33,254 nucleotides of DNA from Rhodococcus marinonascens NBRC 14363 (GTDB lineage: Bacteria; Actinomycetota; Actinomycetes; Mycobacteriales; Mycobacteriaceae), in contig NZ_BCXB01000041.1 of assembly GCF_001894885.1 (NCBI RefSeq), forward strand, positions 1-33,254, given 5' to 3'. This document shows, piece by piece, positions 14,688 to 26,400 of the stretch. The notes beneath the pieces were generated by a model that saw only the letters and a program-made list of their open reading frames with translations, was not told the origin of the DNA and ran no database searches. The position numbers and the translations under genes are program-made. Every line of letters starts with the position of its first letter. Within the stretch, counting starts at the first letter, position 1.

Positions 14688-15749
14688 ATGGATCAGACGG
14701 TGAAGTGCGTGGTCTGGGATCTGGACGACACCATTTGGGACGGAGTCGTTCTCGAACAGGATGCGCCGGTGCCGAAACCGGAGGCCCTGCGGGCACTAGA
14801 AGTGCTCGACCAGCGTGGCATCCTGCACGCAGTGGCGAGTAGAGGGGAGTTCGAGCCTGCCGCAGCGCATCTGCGAACCCACGGCATCGAGGAAATGTTC
14901 AGTGCCATCGACGTGGGTTGGGGCCCGAAATCGGAGGCGGTGCGCCGGATCGCGGACAGACTGAACCTCGGCCTCGACACCATCGCCTTCGTCGACAACG
15001 ATCCCTTCGAGCTTGCCGAGGTGTCCGGCGCGCTGCCCCGGGTGCGCTGCTACCCGGCTGAGCAGATCGCTACCTTCCCCGACCTTCCAGAGTTGACGCC
15101 TGCCTCGATCACCGAAGAGTCGAGGCAGCGAAGGGCGCTGTACCGCGCAGAGCGGACCCGGCAGTTCGACGAGCAGGAGTTCGAGGGTTCGAACTCGGAA
15201 TTCATGGCCTCGCTCGAGTTGATCATGACTGTCCGCGCCGCGAACGAGGACGACTTGGAACGTGCCCACGAACTGACCGTGCGTTCGCACCAACTCAACA
15301 CGACGGGAAGGACGTTCGACATCGACGAACTGCGAAGGCTCTGCGCCTCGGACGAGCACGAGGTGCTCGTCGCATCGCTCGCCGACCGGTTCGGCGGCTA
15401 CGGCACGATCGGACTCGCGGTGTCGGAGATAACCGGTGAAGACTCCGTCCTCCAACTGCTGTTGATGTCGTGCAGGGTGATGTCTCGCGGGGTCGGGACG
15501 GCCCTCATCCAACATGTCGTCGACCGGGCGCAGGGGCGGGGGAAGCGGGCCCTCGCGGAGTTCGTGCCGACCGAGGTCAACCGCGTCATGATGGTGACAC
15601 TGCGGTTCTCCGGTTTCGAGGTCGTCGACTCGAACCCCGCTCGGACAGTGTTGATGTGCAGTGACGTTCGCCGCGGGGCGGCGCCGAGCGCCAGTCACGT
15701 CGAGATTCGCTCGGAAGACGCAATGACACCGAAAGACACATTGTCATGA
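14688..15749 (+). CDS. FkbH-like glyceryl-ACP synthase (HAD-family)
   Basis: A 353-residue FkbH-family protein. The HAD motif VVWDLDDTIWDGVV (Asp11, Asp13) opens it, FVDNDPFEL forms the acidic motif, and the C-terminal third is a GNAT-like domain (VRSHQLNTTGRTFD, then MSCRVMSRGVGTALI). FkbH proteins dephosphorylate 1,3-bisphosphoglycerate and load the D-glyceryl group on a carrier protein; here that would be the free ACP encoded first in the operon. This starts methoxymalonyl/hydroxymalonyl-ACP synthesis as well as glyceryl-derived units such as tetronates. ATG 14688 is preferred (GGTGA upstream, MDQTVKCVVWD as in relatives); a GTG at 14679 overlaps the previous stop and would add three residues. 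The stop overlaps the following ATG. Confidence 0.9.
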   Translation: MDQTVKCVVWDLDDTIWDGVVLEQDAPVPKPEALRALEVLDQRGILHAVASRGEFEPAAAHLRTHGIEEMFSAIDVGWGPKSEAVRRIADRLNLGLDTIAFVDNDPFELAEVSGALPRVRCYPAEQIATFPDLPELTPASITEESRQRRALYRAERTRQFDEQEFEGSNSEFMASLELIMTVRAANEDDLERAHELTVRSHQLNTTGRTFDIDELRRLCASDEHEVLVASLADRFGGYGTIGLAVSEITGEDSVLQLLLMSCRVMSRGVGTALIQHVVDRAQGRGKRALAEFVPTEVNRVMMVTLRFSGFEVVDSNPARTVLMCSDVRRGAAPSASHVEIRSEDAMTPKDTLS

Positions 15750-17314
15750 CGGATGTGCTCTCGCGTGGCGGAGTGATGCCCGAGATTCTTCGTCAGTGCA
15801 GTCGAATTCCCGACCGGATCGCGATCGTCGTCGGAGATCGGTCGTTGACGTACCGCGAACTAGATTCGGAGAGTGCGGAACTCGACCGGCAGCTCCGTTC
15901 CGGGGGAGTCCGGCCGGGGCAAGTGGTGCTGATCCATCAGCGGCAGAGCGTCCGGACGTTGGTGGGGATGATCGCAGCGCTGAGAGTGGGTGCCGCGTGG
16001 TGCGTGATCGAACCGGGACATCCGGTGGGGCAACTCAGGACGTTGCTCGGCGACGTCGATTGCGGTGCAATCATCTTCGGGTCCTCCGATCCCGCGACGT
16101 CGGCGGAGTCGGTTCGCGCGCTGGCCGATAGCGCTCGCCGCCTTCCGATGCTGCACGACCTGGACGTCGACCACCCAGCCGCTGCAGACGGAACCGCGAC
16201 TCTTCCCGAGACCGTGCCTGCCGCCACTCCCGCATACGTGATCACCACGTCAGGGTCGACGGGTATCCCGAAGGCCGTCGTCGCCAGCAGGGCCAATCTC
16301 GCCGGCATGGTCGCCGGCCGAAGCTACGACTACGAGGAGGGCAACCTTGTTGCGTTCTCCGCGTTCCGATTCACCTGGGACGGATCCCTGCTGAAGATGA
16401 TCTGGACGCTCTGCACCGGCGGCACGAGTGTGCTACCGGGCTCCGGTGAACTGATGGACGCCCGCGCCGTTGTTGAACTCGCGCAGAAGTGGCAGACGAC
16501 GCATCTGGTTGCGACGCCCTCGTTCTACCGGTTGTTGCTGCCCCATCTCGCACAGCTGCGCGCGCATCTGAGGTTGGTGACGCTCGCAGGCGAAGCGCTT
16601 CCGGGAACCCTGGTCGAACAGCACCGCGCCGTGCTTCCCGGGATTGCGCTGCGGAACGAATACGGTCCGACCGAGACCACTGTCAGTTGCCTCGCCCACT
16701 CGGTGCGCGAGGTACCCGCATCGATCGCGCCGATCGGCCGACCACTGGGGTCGACCACGGCGTACGTCCTCGATGCGGAACTGGTGCCGGTGCCGAACGG
16801 AACGGTCGGTGATCTGTATGTAGGCGGTCCGCAGATAACCGAGGGCTACGCGTCCCGCCCGGCAGCCACGGCCGCCCGATTCGTCGCTGACCCGTTCGCG
16901 AAGCAGTCGGGCGCGCGGATGTACCACACGGGTGACCTCACACGCGTGGACCCGCACGGCGACATCGAATTCTGCGGACGGATCGACGGCCAAGTGAAGG
17001 TGCGGGGGGCCCGAGTCGAGAGGCATGCGGTCGAGGCCGCCCTGGAGAGCCACCCCGCGATTCACCAGGCCGCGGTACTGGCGACCGCCAACGCCCATGG
17101 GGAGACCGTCTTGACCGCATTCTGGGTTCCCGCTTCGGCGGTGACGATACTGCCCACCACCGGAGATCTGATCACCCATTGCTCCGAGCGGCTCACCGCC
17201 CAGGCCGTGCCGGATAGCTTCCTCGCATTGGGCGCGCTTCCGCTCGCACCGAGCAGCAAGGTGGACGAGGTGGCGTTGCGTGGACTGTTGCCGGGAGAGG
17301 GTGGTCAATGTTGA
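15746..17314 (+). CDS. free-standing NRPS adenylation enzyme
   Basis: A 522-residue adenylation domain without carrier or condensation domain. Core motifs are intact: [12 protein letters not shown] (A3), [10 protein letters not shown] (A5), MYHTGDL (A7), [15 protein letters not shown] (A8) and the A10 lysine in SSKVDEVAL. It should activate an amino or related acid as AMP ester and load it on a carrier in trans. By eye the pocket residues read D-G-L-V-T-A-E-V-S, a combination I cannot assign. The C-terminal 60 residues (FWVPASA…FLALGALP…[11 protein letters not shown]) resemble the wrecked adenylation remnant in module 3 of the adjacent NRPS, so loading that orphan carrier is the obvious candidate role. 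The ATG overlaps the FkbH-like stop. Confidence 0.88.
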   Translation: MTDVLSRGGVMPEILRQCSRIPDRIAIVVGDRSLTYRELDSESAELDRQLRSGGVRPGQVVLIHQRQSVRTLVGMIAALRVGAAWCVIEPGHPVGQLRTLLGDVDCGAIIFGSSDPATSAESVRALADSARRLPMLHDLDVDHPAAADGTATLPETVPAATPAYVITTSGSTGIPKAVVASRANLAGMVAGRSYDYEEGNLVAFSAFRFTWDGSLLKMIWTLCTGGTSVLPGSGELMDARAVVELAQKWQTTHLVATPSFYRLLLPHLAQLRAHLRLVTLAGEALPGTLVEQHRAVLPGIALRNEYGPTETTVSCLAHSVREVPASIAPIGRPLGSTTAYVLDAELVPVPNGTVGDLYVGGPQITEGYASRPAATAARFVADPFAKQSGARMYHTGDLTRVDPHGDIEFCGRIDGQVKVRGARVERHAVEAALESHPAIHQAAVLATANAHGETVLTAFWVPASAVTILPTTGDLITHCSERLTAQAVPDSFLALGALPLAPSSKVDEVALRGLLPGEGGQC

Positions 17315-17339
17315 CAGTCTGCAGGTTTGAAGGCAATCT
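17311..17339 (+). promoter_or_regulatory. weak internal promoter candidate before the NRPS gene
   Basis: A perfect -35 hexamer TTGACA (17311-17316) is followed after 17 bases by CAATCT, a poor -10. The region between the adenylation gene stop and the preferred NRPS start is less GC-rich and codon-poor compared with its neighbours. A separate promoter for the NRPS is possible but weakly supported. Confidence 0.2.
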
Positions 17340-17410
17340 CGGGTTTCGATTGCATAGCGGGGCTGACGGACAAATGGTCTCGCTGTGTGGTGTGGTCGCT
17401 CCCGGACGGG

Positions 17411-17417
17411 AAGGGGG
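17411..17417 (+). promoter_or_regulatory. ribosome binding site deciding the NRPS start
   Basis: AAGGGGG lies seven bases before the GTG at 17425, much better than anything before the ATG at 17308 that overlaps the previous stop. This favours the downstream start for the NRPS and a 110-base untranslated spacer. Confidence 0.5.
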
Positions 17418-17424
17418 CTGTCTC

Positions 17425-20400
17425 GTGGATGAGATTGCGACCGAACAACGTGGTTCACTGGGCTCGGGTGACCAGCACCCCTGTGCCACGGCTCTTTCCG
17501 AATCGCCGTTCCCTCTGTCCTCGGCGCAGTACGACACCTGGCTGGCTCAGCAACTGTCCCCGGATGTGCCGCTGTGTATCGCGCACTACGTGGAGTTGCG
17601 CGGTGACCTGGATGTCGATCTTCTTCGTCGAGCGATCGTGGACACCGCCGACGAGTTCGGATCGCTGTTTCTTCGGCTGATCGAGAGGGACGGCCAGCCG
17701 TTTCAGATCGTCGACTCCTCCACAGACCACTCGATAGGGTTGGTGGACCTCCGCGGCGACGCCGATCCCGTGAATGCCGCTCATCAGTGGATGCGGACAG
17801 ACCGCGACACATCGCTGGACCTGACCCGCGACCGACTCGCCGAGTCCTCGATCCTCCGAATTGGCGACGAATACTTCTTGTGGTACAGCAAGATTCACCA
17901 TATCGCGCTGGATGGCTACGGTGCGATGACGATGCTCAACCGTGCCGCGGCCCGATATTCCGCAGTAACGTACGACCGGGATCTGCCGCAGAACCGGGCA
18001 GCAGACCCCCGGCTTCTGTACGACGCCGATCAGCAATACCGGGCGTCGAGCCGTTTCGCTGCGGACCGGCAGTTCTGGGCCGAGCAGGTCGCCGGGCTCG
18101 GACCCGGAACGAGCCTGGCCCGAAGGATCGCGCCCGCGGTTGCCGCCAGTACCGATGTTGCAGCGCCGCTGCCAGATTCGGTCACGCGAGCACTCGCCGG
18201 CGCTCAGCACCTCGGTTCGGCGAAGATCATCGCGGGGTTCGCCTGCTACCTGTCGAGGATGACCGGACGTCCGGACGTGCTGGTGCAGATCCCGGTGTCG
18301 GCGAGGACGACGGCGGTTGCGCGGCGCTCGGGCGGGATGATGGCAGGCGTCGTACCGCTTCCGGTGCAGATCCGATCTGGAGATACAGTCGGCGGACTGG
18401 TCGAGCGGGTGCACCTGGGCCTGCTGGCTGTGCTGCGGCACCAGCGTTTCGGCCTCGGCGACATCCGGCGGGACGCGGGCTTCGCCAAGGCCGAAGCGCT
18501 GTCGGGACCGATGATCAACGTGATGCTCTTCCACCAGGAACTCGCTCTCGGCCCGCTCACAGGCGAGTATCACATCGTCACCTCCGGACCGGTTGAGGAT
18601 CTGCTGGTCAACGTGTATCAGAGCGGCACGCCGACCCAAACTTTCGTACACTTTCTGGCCAATCCGAACCGCTACGACGCCGACGAGGTCCGCGAGCATC
18701 ACCGCCGGTTCGTCGAACTGCTCGGTGAGTTCCTCGTTGCCGACGCAGACGCCGTGATGTCGGCCATCCACGAGGACACGGCCCGACTCGCCTTCTGGAC
18801 GCGCGCACTCGCGGATGCGCCACCACTCATGGAACTGCCCGCCGACCGACCCCGACCGGCGCGGCCATCCCACCTCGGCGCCGCGGTGCAGGTCGAACTC
18901 GATGCGGACAGCCATCACGGACTGGTGTGGCTCGCCGAAGAACATCGGACCGACGTCCTCACCGTGACGCACGCGGTACTGGCGTTGATGCTGTCACGGT
19001 CGGCGCGTGCCGACGATATTGTTGTCGGCGCCGCTGTGCCTTCGAAGGTGGACGCCACCGTGCCTTCGAAGGTGGACGCCACCGTGCCTTCGAAGGTGGA
19101 CGCCACCGTGCCTTCGAAGGTGGACGCCACCGCAGATCCCGAGGTGGTGGTGTTGCGGACACGCGTCCACGGCGCCGACCGATTCAGCGAATTCGTCGAT
19201 GCGGTGCGGGACGCGGACGCGGAGGCGTGGGCCCACCGCGGCGTGCCGGTCGAACAAATCGTGGACGCGCTCGACTCGCCTCGGTCCGCATCGCACGCAC
19301 CACTGTTCCAAGTGCTGCTCGAACTCTCCGGACCCGGCGTGGATTCCGGTAGCTCCGGGACTCCACCACCGATCGGCGACCTCGATTTACGAGTCACGGT
19401 GTTCGAGCGGCACAACCAGGGCGCCGCGGCCGGAGTGAACGTCCGATTCACCTATGCCGCAGACCTGTTCGACGCCGAGACTGTCGAGGGATTTGCGCGC
19501 CGCTTCGTGAGGATTGCCGAGGCCGCCTTTGCGGACCCGTCGGTCGTTGTCGGAGACATCGACCTGCGCGAGCCGTCCGAGCAGGCTCTGCGACAGGCGC
19601 CGACCGCGTCCGCGACCCTCGCCGACGCCACATTGCCCGAACTGTTTGCCGCGCGGGCCGCACGGTGCCCCGATGCCGTCGCGGTTGTGTTCGGTGACGA
19701 GCGCCTGAGTTACCGAGAGCTGGAGCGCCGTTCGGACCGCCTTGCCCGGCATCTCCTCTCGCTGGGTGTGGGTGCGGAGTCGGTGGTGGCGGTTGCGGTG
19801 CCCCGGTCGGCCGCGCTGGTCGTCGCGCTCGTCGCAGTCACCGGTGCCGGGGCAGGTTATCTGCCGATCGACGTGGATCACCCGGGTGCCCGGGCGGCGT
19901 TCGTGCTCGACGACGCCCGCCCGGTGTGCGTGGTGGCCACCCTGGAAGTTATGGCCACACTGGAGACCGTGTCGGCATTGCCGCAGTCGGACGTTCCAGT
20001 CGTACTTCTCGATTCCGTACTTCTCGAGTCCGGAGGCTTCGACCTCGACGGCATCTCGGGGGAACAGCTGACCGACGAGGAAAGGGCGCCGATCGACCCC
20101 GACTCACTGGCGTACGTGGTCTACACCTCGGGATCGACGGGGCGGCCGAAGGGTGTTGCGGTCTCGCACCGGAACGTGGTAGCTCTCTTCACGAACACTC
20201 GGGAACTGTTCTGTTTCAGGGACGACGACGTGTGGACGATGTTCCACTCACCGGCCTTCGACTTCTCGGTCTGGGAACTGTGGGGCGCGTTGCTGCACGG
20301 CGGAACTCTCGTTGTCGTCGACTTCGACGTCAGCAGGTCGCCGAAGGCGTTTCTCGAACTGCTGCGCAGGGAACGGGTGACGATGCTGAGTCAGACCCCG

Positions 20401-23400
20401 GCCGCCTTCTCTCAATTGACCGAGGCTGCGGTCGCGGAAGACGACTCCGATCCGCTCCCGCTGCGGTACGTCATGCTCGGCGGTGAGGCACTCGACCTCG
20501 CGCAACTCGAACGGTGGTACGCGCGGTACGACGAGAACTTGCCGGCGCTGGTGAACATGTACGGCATCACCGAAACGACGGTGCACGTCAGCCACATTCC
20601 GCTCGACCGCTCTCTCGCGGCCGCAGCCTGGACGAGCGTGATCGGGCAATCGATTCCCGGATTCCGTGTGTCGGTGCTGGATCCGCGGCTGCATCCGGTG
20701 CCGGTGGGTGTTGCGGGCGAACTGTACATAGCGGGACCACAGTTGGCGCGCGGTTATCGCGGGCGCGCCGGGTTGACGGCGTCCCGCTTCGTCGCGGGCA
20801 CGTCGGGGGCGCGGATGTATCGCACCGGGGACGTCGTCCGGTGGCGGCGCGACGGGCGTCTCGAGTACCTCGGCCGGGACGACCTGCAGGTCGAGATCCG
20901 CGGATTCCGGATCGAGTTGGGCGAAGTGGAGTCGGTACTCGGCCGATGCGACGGGGTAGAGCATGCGGTCGTGACGATGCGCCGGGATTCGGTGACAGGC
21001 CCCACACTGGCCGGTTACGTGGTGCCCGGCCCGGGCGCGTTCGTCGATGCGGGGACGGTGCTGGATGTTGCGGGAACAGCCTTGCCCTCGTACATGGTTC
21101 CGGCGTCGGTGACGGTACTGGACCGGTTGCCGCTCACCGTCAACGGCAAACTGGACCGGGCTGCACTCCCTGCGCCGGTGATGGATCCCCGCGCGGAGTT
21201 TGCGACCCCGAGTACGCCCGTTGAGGAGGCGCTTGCGGAGATTTTCGCGTCGTTGCTCGATATGCCCGCGGTCGGTGTCGACGACGACTTCTTCGCGCTC
21301 GGAGGCAACTCACTCATCGCCGCGAAGGTGGTGGCCCGAATCCATGTTGTGCTCGGCGCGAGCGTCGGTGTGCGCGACATCTTCAACACCAAGTCAGTGC
21401 GCTCATTGGCGACTCTCGTGGGCCATGCGGATCCGACGAATCGGCCGCCACTGGTGGCCACCGACCGCTCCGGGCCGGTACCGGTGTCTGCGGCACAGAC
21501 TCGGATGTGGTTCCTCGATCAGTTCGACACGACGTCCCCCGCCTACAACATCGCGGCAGCTTTCCGGATGCACGGTCCCTTGGACGTCGCGGCATTGCGT
21601 GCGGCCCTGATGGACGTAGCGGACCGGCACGAGACGCTGCGGACGGTGTTCCCGATGCAAGGAGACACGCCCGTGCAGTCGGTGATACCGGCGGCCGAAG
21701 CTGTGCCCGACCTCCGCGCGGTGGTGGTATCGGGGGAGACCGGCCTACGGGACGGACTCGAGGCGGCGCTGGCGGGGGGCTTCGAGGTGACGACACAGGT
21801 TCCGCTGCGGACGCACCTGTTCGAGGTCGGACCGCTCGAACACGTGCTGGCCCTGGTGGTCCATCACATCGCGGCGGACGCGTTGTCGCTGGCTCCGCTT
21901 GCCCGAGACGTGACGGCCGCGTACACGGCCCGGGTGCGAGGGCACGCGCCGGAATGGGCACCGCTGCCTGTTCAGTACGCCGACTACACCCTTTGGCAAC
22001 GGGCGCTCCTCGGATCGGAGAACGATCCCGGCTCGTTGATGTCGCGGCAACTCCGATACTGGCGTTCCACGCTCGCCGATGCGCCGGTCGAGACGGATCT
22101 GCCGACGGATCGTGCTCGTCCCGAGTACCGTTCCCTCGCCGGCGCGCGACTCTCCTTCGTTGTCGAGGATCGGCTGCACCGAAAATTGGTATCCCTTGCG
22201 CGACAACATGATGCGTCGGTCTTTATGGTGGCGCACGCCGCGCTCGCGATTTTCGTGTCCCGTTTGACGGGCGCTGACGACGTGGTAGTCGGATCGGCGG
22301 TGGCAGGACGGGGTGAGGCCGTGCTCGACGATGTCGTGGGGATGTTCGTCAACACCCTTGCCCTCCGCACACCGGTCCGGGGCTCCGACTCGTTCGCAAC
22401 CCTGCTAGCTGACGTGCGAGACCGCGATCTGGAGGCGTTCGCGCACGCAGAGGTTCCGTTCGAGCGGGTGGTCGAGGCTCTGGACCTTCCGCGCACCACC
22501 GCGCACGCACCGCTGTTCCAGGTGCTGTTCGAATTCAGGGACGTCGAGCGGCCGACTCCGGTCCTGCCGAACTTGCGGGTGGAGGGGATCGACCTAGGTG
22601 TCTCCATCTCCACCTTTGACCTGCAACTGACACTGGCAGAACAGTGGCATAGGGACGGTTCCCCTGCCGGGGTGATCGCGGGATTCATCTATGCCACTGA
22701 TATTTTCGATGCGGAGACCGTACAGAAGTTTTCCGAGCGGTTCGTGCGAGTCCTCGACGCAGTGGTGGCCGCCCCGGATGAGCCGCTGGGGCGACTCGAT
22801 CTACTCGCCCGCGGCGAGCGAGCGGTGCTGGTTCCAGTGTCTGGGCACCCCGCAGGCACCACCGCGTTGCTGCCGGATATTTTCGCCGCCGCGGCCGCTT
22901 ACGACCCGTACGCTGTCGCGCTGTCGTACGGCAACGCGGTGATGTCGTATCGAGAACTCGACGAGTGGTCGAACCGTGTGGCCTGGGTCTTGATCGGACG
23001 CGCTGTCGGACCGGAAGAGCAGGTGGCGATCGGACTCGCCCGTTCGGTGGAACTGGTGGTGTCGGTGTGGGCCGTGGCGAAGTCGGGTGCGTCGTTCGTG
23101 CCGGTGGATCCGAACCTGCCGCCTGCGAGGATCGCCGACATCATCGCCGATTCCGGGGCGGTGGTGGGATTGACGGTTTCTGAACAGCGGGAGCGGATGC
23201 CTGACGGGGTGGATTGGCTACTCCTCGACAATCCTGACCCGTCGCGGTGTTGGGATTCTGGACCGATCGCCGACGATGACCGGGTCGTGCCGCTGCGGCC
23301 GAGCCATCCGGCGTATCTGATGTACACCTCCGGGTCTACGGGAACGCCGAAGGGTGTGGTGATTCCGCACGCAGGGCTGCAGAACTTCACGATCGAGCAG

Positions 23401-26400
23401 CGCATCCGGTATGCCACCACCAGTTCGTCGCGAGTCCTCAATCTCGCGTCACCGGGATTCGACGCCACGATGTTGGAGTACCTCATGGCGTTCGGTGTCG
23501 GTGCGCGACTGGTGATCGCGCCACCTGAGGTTTACGGCGGCGCCGCACTGACCGACCTGCTGGCGGCGGAGCGGATCACGCACGCCTTCACGACCCCCGC
23601 GGTCCTGGCGACAGTCGATCCGCGAGGCCTGAATCTCCTCCGCAGCCTCGTCGTCGGTGGAGAACGCTGTCCTCCGAAGCTGCTGGACCGCTGGGCATCC
23701 GGGCGTACTCTCCTCGTCGGTTACGGGCCGACCGAAACCACGGTGATGTCGAACATCGGCGATCCGATATCAGCCGGGGATCCTGTGCGGATCGGCCGCC
23801 CGATCCGTGGTGTGCGCGAACTCGTTCTCGACTCCTGGTTGCGCCCGGTTCCGGTCGGTGTGGTGGGTGAGCTGTATGTGCTGGGGGAGGGTGTGGCGCG
23901 CGGTTACCACGGGCGTGCGGGATCGACCGCCGCGGCGTTCGTGGCGACCCCGTTCGACGTCCCGGGTTCGTGCATGTACCGCACGGGCGATCTGATGCGC
24001 TGGACGAGGGACGGAAGGTTGGAGTACTCAGGCCGCAACGACTTCCAGGTGAAACTGCGCGGACAGCGGGTCGAGCCCGGGGAGATCGAGGCGGCACTCA
24101 ACCGCTGCCCGGGAGTCGCCCAGGCGGTGATTGTGGTGCGCCGCACGCCCGCCGCTGAGTCAGCCCTCGCCGGGTACGTGACGGCAGAGGAGGGCGTGCA
24201 CTTGGACATCTCCGAAGTGATACGGTTCGCCGGATCCGTCCTGGCGCCCTTCATGGTGCCGGCCTCGGTGACGGTTCTGGACCGGTTGCCGCTCGGAGCC
24301 AACGGAAAGGTCGACAGGCGGGCGCTGCCGGAACCCGAGATTGCACCCCAGATTTTCCGGGCCCCCAGCACGCCGTTCGAGTCGGTGGTTGCCGACGTGT
24401 TCGCTGAGGTCCTCGGGATCGACGCGGTAGGCGTCGAGGATGACTTCTTTGTATCCGGTGGCAACTCCCTGACCGCGACCCAGGTGGTTTCTCGGATCAA
24501 CGCCGCGCTCGGAACGGCGATCGGTGTCCGGGAAGTGTTCGAGACCTCGACCGTCCGGGCGCTGGCCGCCCGGGCAGCGCGGGCGGCCGCTGACGGCGAG
24601 ACCCGGCCCGCGGTGGTGGTGGCGCTGCCGCATAGGGACCGGGTGCCGCTCTCGGGGGCGCAGCACCGGATGTGGCTCCTCAATCAGATCGACCCGTCCT
24701 CGCCCGCTTACAACGTCGCGATGATCATTCGGTTGTCGGGTGAACTCGACGTTGCCGCACTGATATCCGCGTTCGAGGATGTATTGGAACGGCATGAGTC
24801 GCTCCGCACCTGGTATCCGTACAGCACCTCAGGGCCCACCCAGGTGATCGTCGGCGCCGACCACGTCGCCGGACTCGCCGTGACACGGGCTCAGAACATA
24901 CCGGCCGAGAACACTCTGCCTGAGCAGATTTCGGATCTGGTGTACGAGGGGTTCGACGTCGCGGCCGCGGTCCCGATTCGGGCCCGTCTGGTCGACCTCG
25001 GAACGCAAGAGTACGTCCTAGTCGTCGTGTTACACCACATCGCCGCCGACGGGTTCTCGATGGCCCCGCTCGCTCGGGACATGATGTCTGCGTACACGGC
25101 CCGATCCGAGGGGCGTCCGCCGGGCTGGGAACCGCTGCCGGTCCAGTACGCCGACTACACACTGTGGCAGCGTGAGCTCCTCGGCTCCAAGGACGACTCG
25201 GACTCGCTGCTCTCGCGGCAACTCGACTATTGGCGATCCGTTCTCGCCGATGTGCCCGCGGCGACCGAGTTGCCTGCAGACCGGGATCGCCCGCCCCGCC
25301 AATCGGCAGCAGGGGACCGGGTGGCGTTCTCGATCGACGCGGACCTGCATCGGAATGTGGTGGCACTCGCACGGAGGCGACAGTGCACCGTGTTCATGGT
25401 GGTGCACGCGGCGCTTGCGGTACTACTGTCCAGGTCGGGCGGATCTGATGACGTGGTGATCGGCTCGCCGGTGGCGGGTCGTGGCGAAGCGGTGCTCGAC
25501 GACGTGGTGGGGATGTTCGTCAACACCCTCGTGCTGCGGACCCGGGTGTCGGGGACCTTCGCTGATCTACTCGCGCGGGTCCGCGAAACCGATCTTGCTG
25601 CCTATGCTCACGCGGACGTTCCGTTCGAGCGTGTGGTCGAGGAACTGAACCCGATTCGGTCCCAGGCTTTTACACCGCTGTTTCAGGTGTTGCTCGAACT
25701 CCGGAACACCGAGCATCCGAACCTTGTGCTTCCGCAAATGCAGGTCGAAGTGCTCGAACCGGCAGTCGCAACGTCGCTCTTCGACCTCCAATTGACTCTG
25801 GAGGCGCAGTGCGACCGGCCCGGGACACCGGGTGGTATGGCAGCAGGTTTTATCTACTCCACCGATCTCTTCGACGCGGAAACGGTCTCGGCTCTCGCCG
25901 ACCGGTTCGTCAGGATCCTGGAGGCCGTCGCCACCGACCCGGAGGTCAGGGTCGCAGACCTAGACGTCCTAGCTCCCGCCGAGCGGACACAACTTCAAGA
26001 ATGGAGCACAGGCGCAGGGGCGGTGGTCCTCGATCGACGGTTGCGTCCCGCACCCGCAGGTGTCATGGGTGCGGTGTACGTGACCGATACCCAGGACGAG
26101 CCCACGTCGGCGCGGGCTGTGGCCAACACGTTCGTGGCGAATCCGTTCGGCGCCCCCGGATCGCGAATGGTCCGGACGGGCAAACTCGCGCGGTGGACCC
26201 GTTCCGGAGGACTGGATGTCGGCGCCGCCGGGGGTTCGCCGGTGCGGTCGGTCGCCGACGTCGTGGCGAGCCACCCTGCTGTCCGTGAAGCGGTGGTCCT
26301 CACGACCGCGGCCGGAGTGGCCGCCTTCTGGGTGCCGGCGGCCGCGGCGGCCGTGCTTCCGATGGCGGAGGACCTGCGTGCGTTCAGCGCTGAACGGCTC

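Noticed and set aside
17455..18972. A 500-codon open frame antisense to the first condensation domain
   Set aside because: Length is explained by high GC in the opposite gene; the translation is low-complexity in Arg/His/Gly and lacks any family motif.
19036..19131. CRISPR or transposon-derived repeat
   Set aside because: The four units are directly adjacent, in frame and within a protein domain; there are no spacers or terminal repeats.
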